The position numbers and the translations under genes are program-made. Positions 1 to 8,192 of a stretch of 64,000 bases of DNA are shown piece by piece (the stretch's first letter is position 1; every line of letters begins with the position of its first letter). Source of the DNA: Desulfitobacterium_A nosdiversum (GTDB taxonomy: Bacteria > Bacillota > Desulfitobacteriia > Desulfitobacteriales > Desulfitobacteriaceae); contig NZ_CP172056.1 of NCBI RefSeq assembly GCF_049860565.1, positions 3,100,001-3,164,000 on the forward strand. The letters run 5' to 3'. The notes beneath the pieces are model-generated. The model saw nothing but the letters and a program-made list of their open reading frames with translations. It did not search any database and was not told the origin of the DNA.

Positions 1-74
1 AGAGCAATGAACCTCGATTTATCGATAACCTGCTCCGAATGTCCTTCTTCAAGAATCGTTAGATAACTTACCAA
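1..74 (-). CDS. YigZ/IMPACT family protein, N-terminal fragment
   Basis: Only the first 24 codons lie in the window; the gene runs off the left edge. The start is a TTG at 74 with an AGGAG Shine-Dalgarno about 8 bases upstream, which lies inside the last codons of the thioesterase gene, so the two are probably translationally coupled. The visible peptide reads SYLTILEEGHSEQ then VIDKSRFIA. The KSRFIA motif after a short acidic segment is the hallmark of the N terminus of the YigZ/IMPACT (UPF0029) family, whose bacterial function is poorly defined. The identification rests on this short motif only. Confidence 0.6.
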   Translation of the reverse strand, partial: MVSYLTILEEGHSEQVIDKSRFIA

Positions 75-79
75 ATTAA

Positions 80-478
80 CTACTCCTGATTCTTAGCTTT
101 TAATTCAGCCTTTTTTAAAAATTGATCCTTTTTAATAATAAATCGTTCATGACGACCTGTTCCGATTTTTTCAACTTCATCATAAGCATTCACTTCAAAT
201 ATCAGCCGGCGGCGATCAATTTCAACAAGCTCTGCCTCAGCCCAAACTCGCATACCAACCGGTGTTGCCGCTAAGTGTTTAATATCAAGGGCAGTCCCTA
301 CACTCGAATCCTCAGGATTAAGAACAAGAGCATTTACTGCTGCTCCTTCCATCAAGCCAATTAGAGCAGGAGTTGCAAAAACATCAACTAAGCCGCTTCC
401 CAAGCTTTTAGCTGTATTTTTTTCTGTAACGATGGTTTCAGCCTTCCCTTTTAATCCGATTCGAAGTTCTGCATTCAC
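80..478 (-). CDS. Hotdog-fold thioesterase, FlK-like
   Basis: 132 residues, the size of a single hotdog domain. The sequence resembles the fluoroacetyl-CoA thioesterase-like group: a central helix region (VDVFATPALIGLMEGAA) followed by the segment GTALDIKHLAATPVGMRV, where the conserved His and Thr lie. These enzymes hydrolyse small acyl-CoA thioesters in the cytoplasm; the substrate here is unknown. The start is GTG at 478 behind a GGGGG Shine-Dalgarno. The gene ends 5 bases before the YigZ start and carries that gene's ribosome binding site in its last codons, so the two form a small operon. Confidence 0.75.
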   Translation of the reverse strand: MNAELRIGLKGKAETIVTEKNTAKSLGSGLVDVFATPALIGLMEGAAVNALVLNPEDSSVGTALDIKHLAATPVGMRVWAEAELVEIDRRRLIFEVNAYDEVEKIGTGRHERFIIKKDQFLKKAELKAKNQE

Positions 479-561
479 GTGTTTTAGCCCCCAATCTTAT
501 TCACTGGAATTCTTTATTTGTATTTTAACATAAATCGTTAGAAATATTGCATGATCATTAA

Positions 562-607
562 CAATAATAAAAGCGCTGTTTGACTTGTTCAGTTAAAACA
601 ACGCTTT
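562..607 (-). terminator. Intrinsic terminator downstream of the permease gene
   Basis: On the minus strand a long imperfect hairpin (arms AAAGCGTTGTTT and AAACAGCGCTTT with further pairing inward) is followed by TTATTATT. It lies 50 bases after the KimA-like permease stop codon and separates it from the thioesterase gene. Confidence 0.7.
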
Positions 608-656
608 CTTATTCTATTGATCTCTTATTAATTTCTAATTAACTTCTACAAATTTC

Positions 657-2579
657 TCAACTCTTTTTGATGGCATCAGTTTGGGGATGATAAGGTACGC
701 TTGTAACAAGAACACTTTTCTTCAAGAGAATCATTAATTTCATGAGCTGACCCGTTTGATTATGCAATAGATTATGCCATATCTTTTCCGGAACATATTC
801 TGGTATTACAACAGTTATCGTATCATAATTAGTCTTGCTTTCAAATTTATTCAGGAATAAGAGAAAATCATGAACCAATGCCCGATAAGGGGAATCAACG
901 ATTTGCAGGGGAATCTCAATATGGTTTTCTGACCAATGCTTGAGCAGTTTAGACGCTCGTTCCGGATCAGAGGCAACATGTACAGCCAAAACTTGCGGAG
1001 TTAACGAATATGCATATTTAAAAGCTTTGAGAACCATCAGGTTTAAATCATAAACAGGAATGATAATTTTGTTTCGGTATTCAGATATCTCGGCATGAGC
1101 TCTGCGCCGTTTAACAATAGCAACATGCTTTTGAAAATCTGCAAGTGCTTCTGGAGTGACATTAAGGTTATGGATTTCGCCGCGATAAACGCTTTTAATC
1201 CCTCTGAAAAGGAGAACAAGGAGTGGCATAACAATCAAAATAATCCAAGCACCTTGTGTAAATTTCGTAATAATAAAGACTAAAAAGACAAGAAAAGAAA
1301 GCGCTCCGCCAAAGGCAAAGATCGCAAAATCCGACATCCAATTCTTTGCTCTCTCCTTCCAAGCATGCAGAGCTAAACCCGTACCTGTTAAAGAGAAGGA
1401 CAAAAGTACTCCAATCGCATATAACGGAAGCATCATATGAGTATCCCCATGGAATATAACGATGAGAAAAATAGAAATGAAAAAGAGGGTCCAGATCCCT
1501 ACACTATAAACCAAACGGTCACCGAGATTTTTAAAATACCGGGGTGCACTTCCATCACGTGCCATCAAACTTAATAAAATCGGGAAACCGGCAAATGGAG
1601 TATTGGCCGCAATAACGAGAATTGCTGCCGCCGTTACCATTAATGTATAGTACGGTAAAGTGTTACCGAAAACAATCCATCCCAATTGGTTTAAAGTTGT
1701 ATTTCCTTGACCCGGAACAATATGATATGCAGAGGCTAAGAAGGAAAGTCCCAAAAGCCCTATAGCAACTAACAGAGATAATGTAAACAAAGTGCTAATA
1801 GCCCGTTTTTGAGCGGGTGCTTTAAAAGCTGTTACACCATTGCTAACCGCTTCAATACCTGTTAAAGCTGTCGTTCCGCCTGCAATTGCTCGAGCAAAAA
1901 TAAACCATGTGACAGACGACGCATTCGTTTGAACAAGATGTTGAGGAACTTGTGGAGTTACACCATAGATTAAGATTTCAACAAGTCCTGTTCCTATCAA
2001 AACAAGAAGACTCACGATATAGAGATAAACTGGAATTGCAAATAAACGGGCTGATTCCTTTAAACCGCGTAAATTGATCCAAGCCATAAACATAATAACC
2101 AAAATGTCTGCAGCCACTTTATGAGGAGTTGCAGCCAGCCATGGTATAATTCCAGTCAGATTTTCAATAGCGGAGCTAACGCTAACAGCAACTGTAAGAA
2201 TATAGTCTACAGATAATGCTGCACCCGCAATAAAACTTGCTGTTTCACCCAAATGAGCATGAGCAATGGTATAGGAACCTCCACCTTGAGGATATTTCTG
2301 AATAGCTTTGCGATAAACTAAAAAGATACTGGCCAATAAAACAACAATAACGATAGAGACTTTCATCATGTAGGCATACCCAAGAGATCCCGCCAAAAGC
2401 AAGATATAAAGAATCTCGTCAGGAGCATACCCTTCCGAAGAAATAAGATCAGAACCAAAGATTGGGATTCCTCCCAGAACACCTAATTTTGAATGCTCCG
2501 CATATTGGGTTGCTAAAGGATGTCCAAAAATCACTGTACGCAATTTTAACCAAAAAATGCGGTTATTATTGTTAAGCAT
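657..2579 (-). CDS. KimA/YdaO-like APC-superfamily permease
   Basis: 640-residue integral membrane protein with about 12 hydrophobic segments and a hydrophilic C-terminal domain of about 160 residues. Helix 1 carries SSEGYAPDEI, helix 2-3 YPQGGGSYTIAHAHLG, and later LTGIEAVSNGVTAFKAP; these match the APC branch that includes the Bacillus potassium importer KimA (YdaO). Family members move K+ or amino acids by proton symport, so potassium uptake is the best guess but is not proven. The C-terminal soluble domain has the alternating strand-helix pattern of a UspA-like fold. The gene is monocistronic, with its own terminator downstream. No c-di-AMP riboswitch is visible upstream, unlike Bacillus ydaO. 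Confidence 0.75.
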   Translation of the reverse strand: MLNNNNRIFWLKLRTVIFGHPLATQYAEHSKLGVLGGIPIFGSDLISSEGYAPDEILYILLLAGSLGYAYMMKVSIVIVVLLASIFLVYRKAIQKYPQGGGSYTIAHAHLGETASFIAGAALSVDYILTVAVSVSSAIENLTGIIPWLAATPHKVAADILVIMFMAWINLRGLKESARLFAIPVYLYIVSLLVLIGTGLVEILIYGVTPQVPQHLVQTNASSVTWFIFARAIAGGTTALTGIEAVSNGVTAFKAPAQKRAISTLFTLSLLVAIGLLGLSFLASAYHIVPGQGNTTLNQLGWIVFGNTLPYYTLMVTAAAILVIAANTPFAGFPILLSLMARDGSAPRYFKNLGDRLVYSVGIWTLFFISIFLIVIFHGDTHMMLPLYAIGVLLSFSLTGTGLALHAWKERAKNWMSDFAIFAFGGALSFLVFLVFIITKFTQGAWIILIVMPLLVLLFRGIKSVYRGEIHNLNVTPEALADFQKHVAIVKRRRAHAEISEYRNKIIIPVYDLNLMVLKAFKYAYSLTPQVLAVHVASDPERASKLLKHWSENHIEIPLQIVDSPYRALVHDFLLFLNKFESKTNYDTITVVIPEYVPEKIWHNLLHNQTGQLMKLMILLKKSVLVTSVPYHPQTDAIKKS

Positions 2580-2911
2580 GTTAGTGTCTTACCTGCCTTT
2601 TTTTGATGATGATCATTTTTCAGCAACTTATTTTTCATTGTTGCCTTTAATATTGCCTTAGCCTATTTATCTTACCTAATATAGAACAAAGTGATTCTAC
2701 ATGTGTTTTGAAATCTTGTCGAGTGTATTAAATGTCTGCGCATACGATTAGTATTCCATTCAGGACAAAAAAAAGAACCCTACAGGGTTCTCTTGCATCT
2801 TATTATCTATTATCTCTGTTTTTTAAGCTTTTTCATAAAATGATTGATCTTAAAAGCTTATATTTTACAATTTGATTGTTTAAAAGCTATTTGGATTTAT
2901 CAAAAAAACTC
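2580..2911. other. Intergenic region between permease and menG
   Basis: This 332-base spacer contains the menG terminator (2767-2791) and an imperfect A/T-rich hairpin around 2820-2862. The part just upstream of the permease gene (2580-2765) was checked for the conserved core of the ydaO c-di-AMP riboswitch and none was seen. No ORF in it looks real. Confidence 0.6.
2767..2791 (-). terminator. Intrinsic terminator downstream of menG
   Basis: On the minus strand AGAACCC-TGTA-GGGTTCT is followed by eight T residues. It lies about 120 bases past the menG stop codon and upstream of the permease gene. Confidence 0.85.
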
Positions 2912-3631
2912 TCAACTCAGTTTTCGTCCGCTGACTATTGCTACAACACCACCAAACAAGTTTTGATAACGAGTTTCAATTAAACCACTTCGTTCAAATA
3001 TCCGTGCCAGTTCTTGCTGTGCAGGAAACTCCACAGTTGAATCATGAAGGTATTGATAAGCCTTAGCCTTTCCGGCCCATACTTTACCCATCCAGGGAAC
3101 TAATTTTTCAAAATAAAGCCAATAGCCCTGTTTAAAAACGGGTAGTGTTGGCTTAGCCATATCCAATGAAACAACCACGGTCCCAGGTTTTACCACCCTT
3201 ATCATTTCACGAATTCCTTGTTCAAGATCCGGAAGATTTCTCAGTCCCCATCCAACAGTTGCACCATCAAACGTATTTTCCTCAAACGGAAGATTCATAG
3301 CATCCCCTTGAAGTAAATGTATTACAGGTTCAAAAGAAGATTGCGAAATATTATCTTTAGCCCTTTCCAACATTTTTTCGGAAAAATCAAGGCCAGTTAC
3401 TTTACCTGTTACTCCAACCGTTTCTGCAAGTTCCATGGATAGTTGACCCGTTCCACAGCAGACATCCAGAATATGCATTCCCGCTCTAGCTTCAACGGTA
3501 TAAACTGCCTTTCTTCGCCAGCCTTTATCTAAGCCAAAACTCATTAACGTATTCATTAAATCATACCGTTTAGCAATAGAATTAAACGTCTCCTGAACAT
3601 ACGTTGCTTTATCTTTCCCGGAAAAATCCAT
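2912..3631 (-). CDS. menG: Demethylmenaquinone methyltransferase
   Basis: 239 residues, the usual length of UbiE/MenG. It begins with VQETFNSIAKRYDLMN and has the class I SAM-binding motif ILDVCCGTGQLS, then GLDFSEKML and the family signature VGWGLRNLPDLEQG. MenG transfers the last methyl group from S-adenosylmethionine to demethylmenaquinone, giving menaquinone, the electron carrier that the Rieske/cytochrome b complex and NrfD-type subunit encoded at 24-28 kb would use. The start ATG at 3631 has a GAGG about 11 bases upstream. It follows feoC by 85 bases and has its own terminator downstream. Confidence 0.93.
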   Translation of the reverse strand: MDFSGKDKATYVQETFNSIAKRYDLMNTLMSFGLDKGWRRKAVYTVEARAGMHILDVCCGTGQLSMELAETVGVTGKVTGLDFSEKMLERAKDNISQSSFEPVIHLLQGDAMNLPFEENTFDGATVGWGLRNLPDLEQGIREMIRVVKPGTVVVSLDMAKPTLPVFKQGYWLYFEKLVPWMGKVWAGKAKAYQYLHDSTVEFPAQQELARIFERSGLIETRYQNLFGGVVAIVSGRKLS

Positions 3632-3716
3632 TTTGTCTGATCCTCGCTTTCAATATCCCCTGAGTAGATTGTAAGGGATTAAGGATTCATTGTCTATCTT
3701 ATCCTAAATCATAAGT

Positions 3717-3998
3717 TTATTGCGCATCTTTTCCCCGTTCGGTAACAGACCATGAGTATAGATTTTCTAAAGACGTCTTATATTTCTGACACGAGTCTCC
3801 TTGTTTAAACAAACAACTTGAACAGCTTTCTGTCGAACAGGAAGTGAAAGCAAGGTCTTTTTTCTCAATGTAGCCCATTCTCTCGAGTTGATCCAGTGAA
3901 TTTTGTACTTTTTGTATTGTCCATCCCAATTTTTGAGCCATTTCAGTCATGGCTAAGGTTTGCCCTTGATCAATCAAATTTAAGACCTCTTTAAGCAT
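3717..3998 (-). CDS. feoC: FeoC-like iron-transport regulator
   Basis: 93 residues. The N-terminal 60 form a winged helix (MTEMAQKLGWTIQKVQNSLDQ), followed by four cysteines spaced C-x4-C-x2-C-x7-C (CSTESCSSCLFKQGDSC), a pattern typical of FeoC proteins and thought to bind an Fe-S cluster. In other bacteria FeoC affects FeoB stability or feo transcription. The start ATG has GGGAGG 5 bases upstream. The gene begins 24 bases after the feoB stop, completing a feoA-feoB-feoC operon. Confidence 0.8.
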   Translation of the reverse strand: MLKEVLNLIDQGQTLAMTEMAQKLGWTIQKVQNSLDQLERMGYIEKKDLAFTSCSTESCSSCLFKQGDSCQKYKTSLENLYSWSVTERGKDAQ

Positions 3999-4022
3999 AT
4001 CTGCCTCCCATAAAACAATATA

Positions 4023-6023
4023 TCAAAATCCTAGAGAATGACCTAATTGAAGTACTAACCAACCCACGCTAAAACTCAAAAGAAGATTATAAAGGATCCC
4101 AAAACTCGTCCAGCGCCAATCTCCGATTTCTTTGTGCATTGTCACAACTGTCGCCAGGCATGGAATATAAATCATATAGACAACTAAAAAAGTCAATGCA
4201 CCTAACGGTGTCATTGCGCCGGTCATTGTTTGAGCAATAGATTGAGGCGTGTCAGAATTAACTCCATAAAGTATTCCTAAAGTGGATAACGTCGTCTCTT
4301 TTGCTGTAAATCCAAAAAGAATAGCAACCATAATACGCCAGTCAAATCCCAAGGGATTTCCAATAACCGCAAGTCCATTCCCCAATTTTCCAGCCCAGGT
4401 TTGTTCCATAGGTACATCAGCCGGAAATGAACTTAAGGTCCAAATAATAATGGATGCAACTAAAATAAATGTCCATGCTCTTTTCATAAATGAATACGTT
4501 TTTTGCCAAGCAGGAAGTAAGCTATTGCGAAAAGTAGGTCTATGATACAAGGGGAGCTCCATGACAAATGCCGTTTTATCGGTTCGAATCACTGTGTTTC
4601 GCAACAAATAGGAAGAAAAAACAATGAGCAGAAGGCTCAATCCCAAAAGGCTTAGCATTACAACAGATCCGCGTCCCCCCGGAAAAAACGCAGCTACAAC
4701 AGCACTCATCACCCCAATTCGCGGAACACATGGGATTAACGGATTAAGAAGAATTGTAATCATTCGGTCTTTTTGGTTTTCAAGAGTCCGAGTCGCCATA
4801 ATACCCGGGACATTACAACCATAGCTTGATACGAAAGAGAAAAAGGATTTACCATGAAGCCCCATTAATTGCATAAGTCTGTCACCAAGAAAAGCTGCCC
4901 GGGCAAGATAACCGCTATCTTGAAGAATGGAGTAAAAAACAAAAAAGATTCCAATTTGCGGGACGAAACCAAATACAGCACCCACTCCCGCAAATATTCC
5001 ATCCCGAATTAAATTTTGCAGGATCTCCGGTGCTCCTACTCCTTTTAAAATAGATACAGTAATTCCTGCCGCTCCAGCCATTATTCGTGAGATAAGATCT
5101 CCTAAGGGAGCACTTGCAACAAACGATACCCAAAAAACAATAAGTAAAATTCCAACGAGAATAGGATAACCCCAAAGGGGGGATAAGGCCCATCGATCTA
5201 ACTTCTCTGTCCAGCTGGCCTCCCTATTCTGGTCAAACTGAACAAATTCAGGCAAAAGTGAGGCAATGAAAGAATATTTAGCGTCCGTAATAGCCATTTC
5301 AAGCTTTGCTTGATTCCAGCCTTCTTCTTTCCAATTTTGAAGAAGCCTCTGAATAGCTTCCGTAGGAACCTCACCAAGCGCTTGGTCACCCTCCATAAAT
5401 TTTAAAGCGAGCCACCGATGTGGAAAAAGAAATTGAGAATTTTGATCCTTTAATGTCTCTTCAATTGCATTTATTTTGTTTTCTAATTCCTTAGGGTATT
5501 CCATTTTTATAGGTTTTGGAGTTTCTGTCATCTGACCTGTTCGGATCGCTTCAAGTAAAAGTTCCTTAATCCCCTTTTTTTGTGAAGCAATCACCTCAAC
5601 TACTGGAAGGTTGAGGACCTTGCTCAATTTTGAGGCTGAAAGAATAATACCTGAAGAAGCGGCTAGATCCATCATATTTAAGCCAATAACAACACGAGGT
5701 GTCAATTCCGCAATTTGCAGCAGAAGATATAAATTTCGCTCAATATTTGATGCATCAAGCATTGCTATAACAACATCCGGTTTTTCTTGAAGGATATATT
5801 CACGGGTTACAATTTCCTCTTGGGAATACGCAGTTAAACTATACGTTCCTGGAAGATCTATCAACTCGATAGTCCAGTCCTCAAATTTTAAATATCCTGC
5901 TTTATGTTCAACCGTTTTACCAGTCCAGTTCCCGACCTGTTGATTTAAACCGGTCAAATTATTGAAAACCGTACTTTTACCGACATTAGGATTTCCGACA
6001 AGAGCGATTTTCATGTTATGCAT
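4023..6023 (-). CDS. feoB: Ferrous iron transporter FeoB
   Basis: 666 residues. The N-terminal cytoplasmic G domain shows G1 GNPNVGKST (residues 10-18), G3 DLPGTYSL and G4 NMMD, followed by the helical regulatory domain and then a membrane part with paired Gate motifs (PQIGIFFVFYSILQDSGYLA and the matching later half around KETTLSTLGILYG). FeoB imports Fe2+ across the cytoplasmic membrane. The start ATG has AGGAGA 6 bases upstream; a second in-frame ATG three codons later is less well placed. It lies between feoA and feoC. The size is slightly smaller than E. coli FeoB, which is normal for Firmicutes. Confidence 0.96.
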   Translation of the reverse strand: MHNMKIALVGNPNVGKSTVFNNLTGLNQQVGNWTGKTVEHKAGYLKFEDWTIELIDLPGTYSLTAYSQEEIVTREYILQEKPDVVIAMLDASNIERNLYLLLQIAELTPRVVIGLNMMDLAASSGIILSASKLSKVLNLPVVEVIASQKKGIKELLLEAIRTGQMTETPKPIKMEYPKELENKINAIEETLKDQNSQFLFPHRWLALKFMEGDQALGEVPTEAIQRLLQNWKEEGWNQAKLEMAITDAKYSFIASLLPEFVQFDQNREASWTEKLDRWALSPLWGYPILVGILLIVFWVSFVASAPLGDLISRIMAGAAGITVSILKGVGAPEILQNLIRDGIFAGVGAVFGFVPQIGIFFVFYSILQDSGYLARAAFLGDRLMQLMGLHGKSFFSFVSSYGCNVPGIMATRTLENQKDRMITILLNPLIPCVPRIGVMSAVVAAFFPGGRGSVVMLSLLGLSLLLIVFSSYLLRNTVIRTDKTAFVMELPLYHRPTFRNSLLPAWQKTYSFMKRAWTFILVASIIIWTLSSFPADVPMEQTWAGKLGNGLAVIGNPLGFDWRIMVAILFGFTAKETTLSTLGILYGVNSDTPQSIAQTMTGAMTPLGALTFLVVYMIYIPCLATVVTMHKEIGDWRWTSFGILYNLLLSFSVGWLVLQLGHSLGF

Positions 6024-6081
6024 TTAGTCTCTCCTTCTCGATTCAACCTATATTTCTATCTATTATCAAATATTTTAAGGC

Positions 6082-6096
6082 TGCAAATTATTCTCA
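6082..6096. promoter_or_regulatory. Weak Fur-like box between feoA and feoB
   Basis: On the minus strand TGAGAATAATTTGCA matches the 7-1-7 Fur consensus TGATAATnATTATCA at about 11 of 14 specified positions. It lies just after the feoA stop codon. It may be a secondary site or a chance match in A/T-rich DNA. Confidence 0.3.
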
Positions 6097-6107
6097 ATAA
6101 GTTGCTT

Positions 6108-6368
6108 TTAAAGCTCTGCGCATAATCGCTCCGTGTCATTGATCCGTTCCACAATTATTTTTTCGCACTCTGTTCGCCTCATTGCTAAAAAATATCCTTT
6201 GATCCGGATTTGCATAGGTCCTCCCCACGGGGCTGAGCGGATTACTTCCACTTCAGTACCTGGAACAAGCCCCATATCCATCATTCGTCTTCGCAGAACG
6301 CCCTGATCCAGAACAGTTTTTACTCGAGCTTTTTCTCCCGGAAGGAGTTGGGTAAGTGAACAAGACAT
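6108..6368 (-). CDS. feoA: FeoA SH3-like iron transport protein
   Basis: 86 residues, the size of stand-alone FeoA. It shows the family pattern: LTQLLPGEKARV, a turn at RRRMMDMGLVPGTEVEV, and RSAPWGGPMQIRIKGYFLAMRR. FeoA is a small cytoplasmic SH3-like protein needed for FeoB activity. The ATG at 6368 has GGAGG at good spacing. It is the first gene of the feo operon and sits directly behind a strong Fur box. Confidence 0.93.
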   Translation of the reverse strand: MSCSLTQLLPGEKARVKTVLDQGVLRRRMMDMGLVPGTEVEVIRSAPWGGPMQIRIKGYFLAMRRTECEKIIVERINDTERLCAEL

Positions 6369-6384
6369 ATGCGCCCTCCTTCAT

Positions 6385-6399
6385 TGATAATCATTCTCA
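6385..6399. promoter_or_regulatory. Fur box upstream of feoA
   Basis: On the minus strand TGAGAATGATTATCA matches the 7-1-7 Fur inverted repeat TGATAATnATTATCA at 13 of 14 specified positions. It lies 17 bases upstream of the feoA start, so a bound Fur would block transcription of the feo operon when iron is plentiful. Confidence 0.85.
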
Positions 6400-6474
6400 A
6401 CGTATAGGTATAATTAGCAATTGATATTGGCTCTCATCTATAAGTTACAACTTGATTCTTAATATGTCAATGGA

Positions 6475-6516
6475 TAAAAAAAGAAAGGCCAGAATTAATT
6501 CTGGTCTTTCTTTTTT
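6475..6516 (-). terminator. Bidirectional-looking terminator after the zinc-ribbon gene
   Basis: A perfect-looking hairpin (GAAAGACCAGAAT/ATTCTGGCCTTTC on the minus strand, one G-U pair) is flanked by T runs in both directions. It lies about 30 bases past the zinc-ribbon gene stop. Confidence 0.9.
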
Positions 6517-6540
6517 ACGTTTTATTTATTCGTTAAAGAA

Positions 6541-6846
6541 TTAATAACGACGCATTGATTGATAGCAGTCACGGCAATAAACCGGTTTTTCGCCAGAAGG
6601 TTGGAATGGAACTTCCGTTTCAACCCCGCAATTGGAACAAGTAGCTGGGTACATTTGACGTTGTGGACGAGCTCCGAATCCGCCGCTTCTTCTTCCACCG
6701 TTTTGTGCTTTGCGAGCCGCACGGCAAGAAGGGCAACGTCCCGGTTCGTTTTCAAATCCTTTTTCAGCATAAAATTCTTGTTCACTTGCAGAAAAAGTAA
6801 ATTCTTGGCCACAATCGCGGCAGGTTAAAATTTTGTCTTGAAACAC
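6541..6846 (-). CDS. Small double zinc-ribbon protein
   Basis: 101 residues with four CxxC knuckles: CRDC (9-12), CPSC (about 38-41), CSNC and CRDC near the C terminus, giving two probable treble-clef or zinc-ribbon sites. An Arg/Gly-rich linker (NGGRRSGGFGARPQRQ) joins them and suggests nucleic-acid contact. Short CxxC proteins of this kind are common in Clostridia and Chloroflexi, but I know of no established function. The start ATG follows AAGGAGG. It has its own strong promoter about 130 bases upstream and a strong terminator, so it is monocistronic and probably well expressed. Confidence 0.8.
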   Translation of the reverse strand: MFQDKILTCRDCGQEFTFSASEQEFYAEKGFENEPGRCPSCRAARKAQNGGRRSGGFGARPQRQMYPATCSNCGVETEVPFQPSGEKPVYCRDCYQSMRRY

Positions 6847-6977
6847 TAAGGTTTCCTCCTTAATTTGGGTAGTTTTCTCTCAGTTTGATCTCTGCGCAAA
6901 CTCCCAATCCAGACGACCCAAATAAGGGTAAACTTAGGATTTTCAAGATTTTGCAAAGTAACCTTACGAGTAATTTA

Positions 6978-7006
6978 AGTATAGCAAATCCTTTAACATA
7001 AATCAA
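6978..7006 (-). promoter_or_regulatory. Sigma-A type promoter of the zinc-ribbon gene
   Basis: On the minus strand TTGATT, a 17-base spacer, then TATACT. This is a near-consensus vegetative promoter. It implies a leader of about 125 bases before the zinc-ribbon ATG; that length recalls cold-shock-type leaders, but no fold was worked out. Confidence 0.7.
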
Positions 7007-7062
7007 ACGTATACTTAATCCATTTTTAAAATTTAGCAAAATTTATTTAATTCTCCCAATAC

Positions 7063-8046
7063 CTATTGAACACCGCCACGAGCTAAGATTTCCTTAATAT
7101 TCTTCAGCTCTAGACCTTTTCCAATAGCAATACTCATCAAAAGACGAACTTTCTCCGTTGAAAGATCTGAAGCAAACCACACCCCTGCCGTTTCCAAATC
7201 TGCTCCTCCCCCCGGATAACCGTAGTTCGGTGCAGTTCTGCCGAATAAGCAGCGAGAGGTAACTACAACAGGTATTTTTCGGGCAATAAGTTGGCAAATT
7301 GTTGGTACGAGTTCAGGAGGTAAATTTCCTCTTCCAAAAGCTTCAATAACTATACCTTCAGTCTTTTCATCAACAAAACACTCCAGCAAACGAGGAGACA
7401 TTCCGGTAAAAACTTTACATATCGCTATCTTCGCAAGGCGTTCAGGAATACCTAACTTCACCGAGGGTTCTGGTTTGCGGTGCCAAGTAACTTCCTCATT
7501 ATCTATCCCTCCCAACGCGCCGCTTTCTCCCGAGTTAAAGGCATCAACATGACTTGTATGCAGCTTTCGAACATCTCTGGCAGCATGAATTTTTTCATTC
7601 AAAGCAATGACTACCCCTCGTCCAACTGCTTGTGGGTTTTTGGCTATTAACATTGCATTTCGTAGATTTCTAGGTCCATCCGAATCGCGTTCAGAAGCGT
7701 CGCGCTGAGACGCCGTAAGAATTATTGGCCGTTCATCATAAATTGTAAGATCCAAAAAGTAGGCGGTTTCTTCTAATGTATCTGTACCATGGGTAATAAT
7801 TACTCCGCTTAAAGTGGGATCCTGAAAACTATGGTTTACAATCTGAGCAAGCTCTTTCATTTTCACGGGTGACATATTACAGCTGGCAACATTACTGAAA
7901 TCGATAACCTCCCACTCCGTACTTTGGCTGAGGCTGGGGAGGCTTTCCAATAAATCATAACCGCTCACCGCCGGAACTACTTTTCCGTTTCTATCCTTGT
8001 GCATAGCAATCGTTCCGCCTGTTGCAACTAAAAGCACTTTTTCCAA
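7063..8046 (-). CDS. L-asparaginase
   Basis: 327 residues, the usual length of bacterial asparaginase. The first catalytic Thr is in ATGGTIAM near residue 10, and the second catalytic motif is THGTDTLEETAYFLDLT near residues 85-100. The enzyme hydrolyses asparagine to aspartate and ammonia. There is no signal peptide, so it is cytoplasmic (type I-like). The start is TTG at 8046 with AGGAGG 7 bases upstream. It is transcribed divergently from the GH18 gene. Confidence 0.92.
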   Translation of the reverse strand: MEKVLLVATGGTIAMHKDRNGKVVPAVSGYDLLESLPSLSQSTEWEVIDFSNVASCNMSPVKMKELAQIVNHSFQDPTLSGVIITHGTDTLEETAYFLDLTIYDERPIILTASQRDASERDSDGPRNLRNAMLIAKNPQAVGRGVVIALNEKIHAARDVRKLHTSHVDAFNSGESGALGGIDNEEVTWHRKPEPSVKLGIPERLAKIAICKVFTGMSPRLLECFVDEKTEGIVIEAFGRGNLPPELVPTICQLIARKIPVVVTSRCLFGRTAPNYGYPGGGADLETAGVWFASDLSTEKVRLLMSIAIGKGLELKNIKEILARGGVQ

Positions 8047-8192
8047 CTAAATTCCTCCTAAATTACTGCCAATGAATAGGAAACACTAACCCATATTTTA
8101 CTACTAGAAAAGAGGAAAAGTGAAACTCTTTTCCTTCATATTATCTTCATATTATAATATAGATCAATTTTAGGGCAAGCGGAGGGATGCGT

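Noticed and set aside
2580..2765. c-di-AMP (ydaO-type) riboswitch upstream of the KimA-like gene
   Set aside because: The Bacillus relative is under such a riboswitch, but none of its conserved core segments can be found in this spacer.
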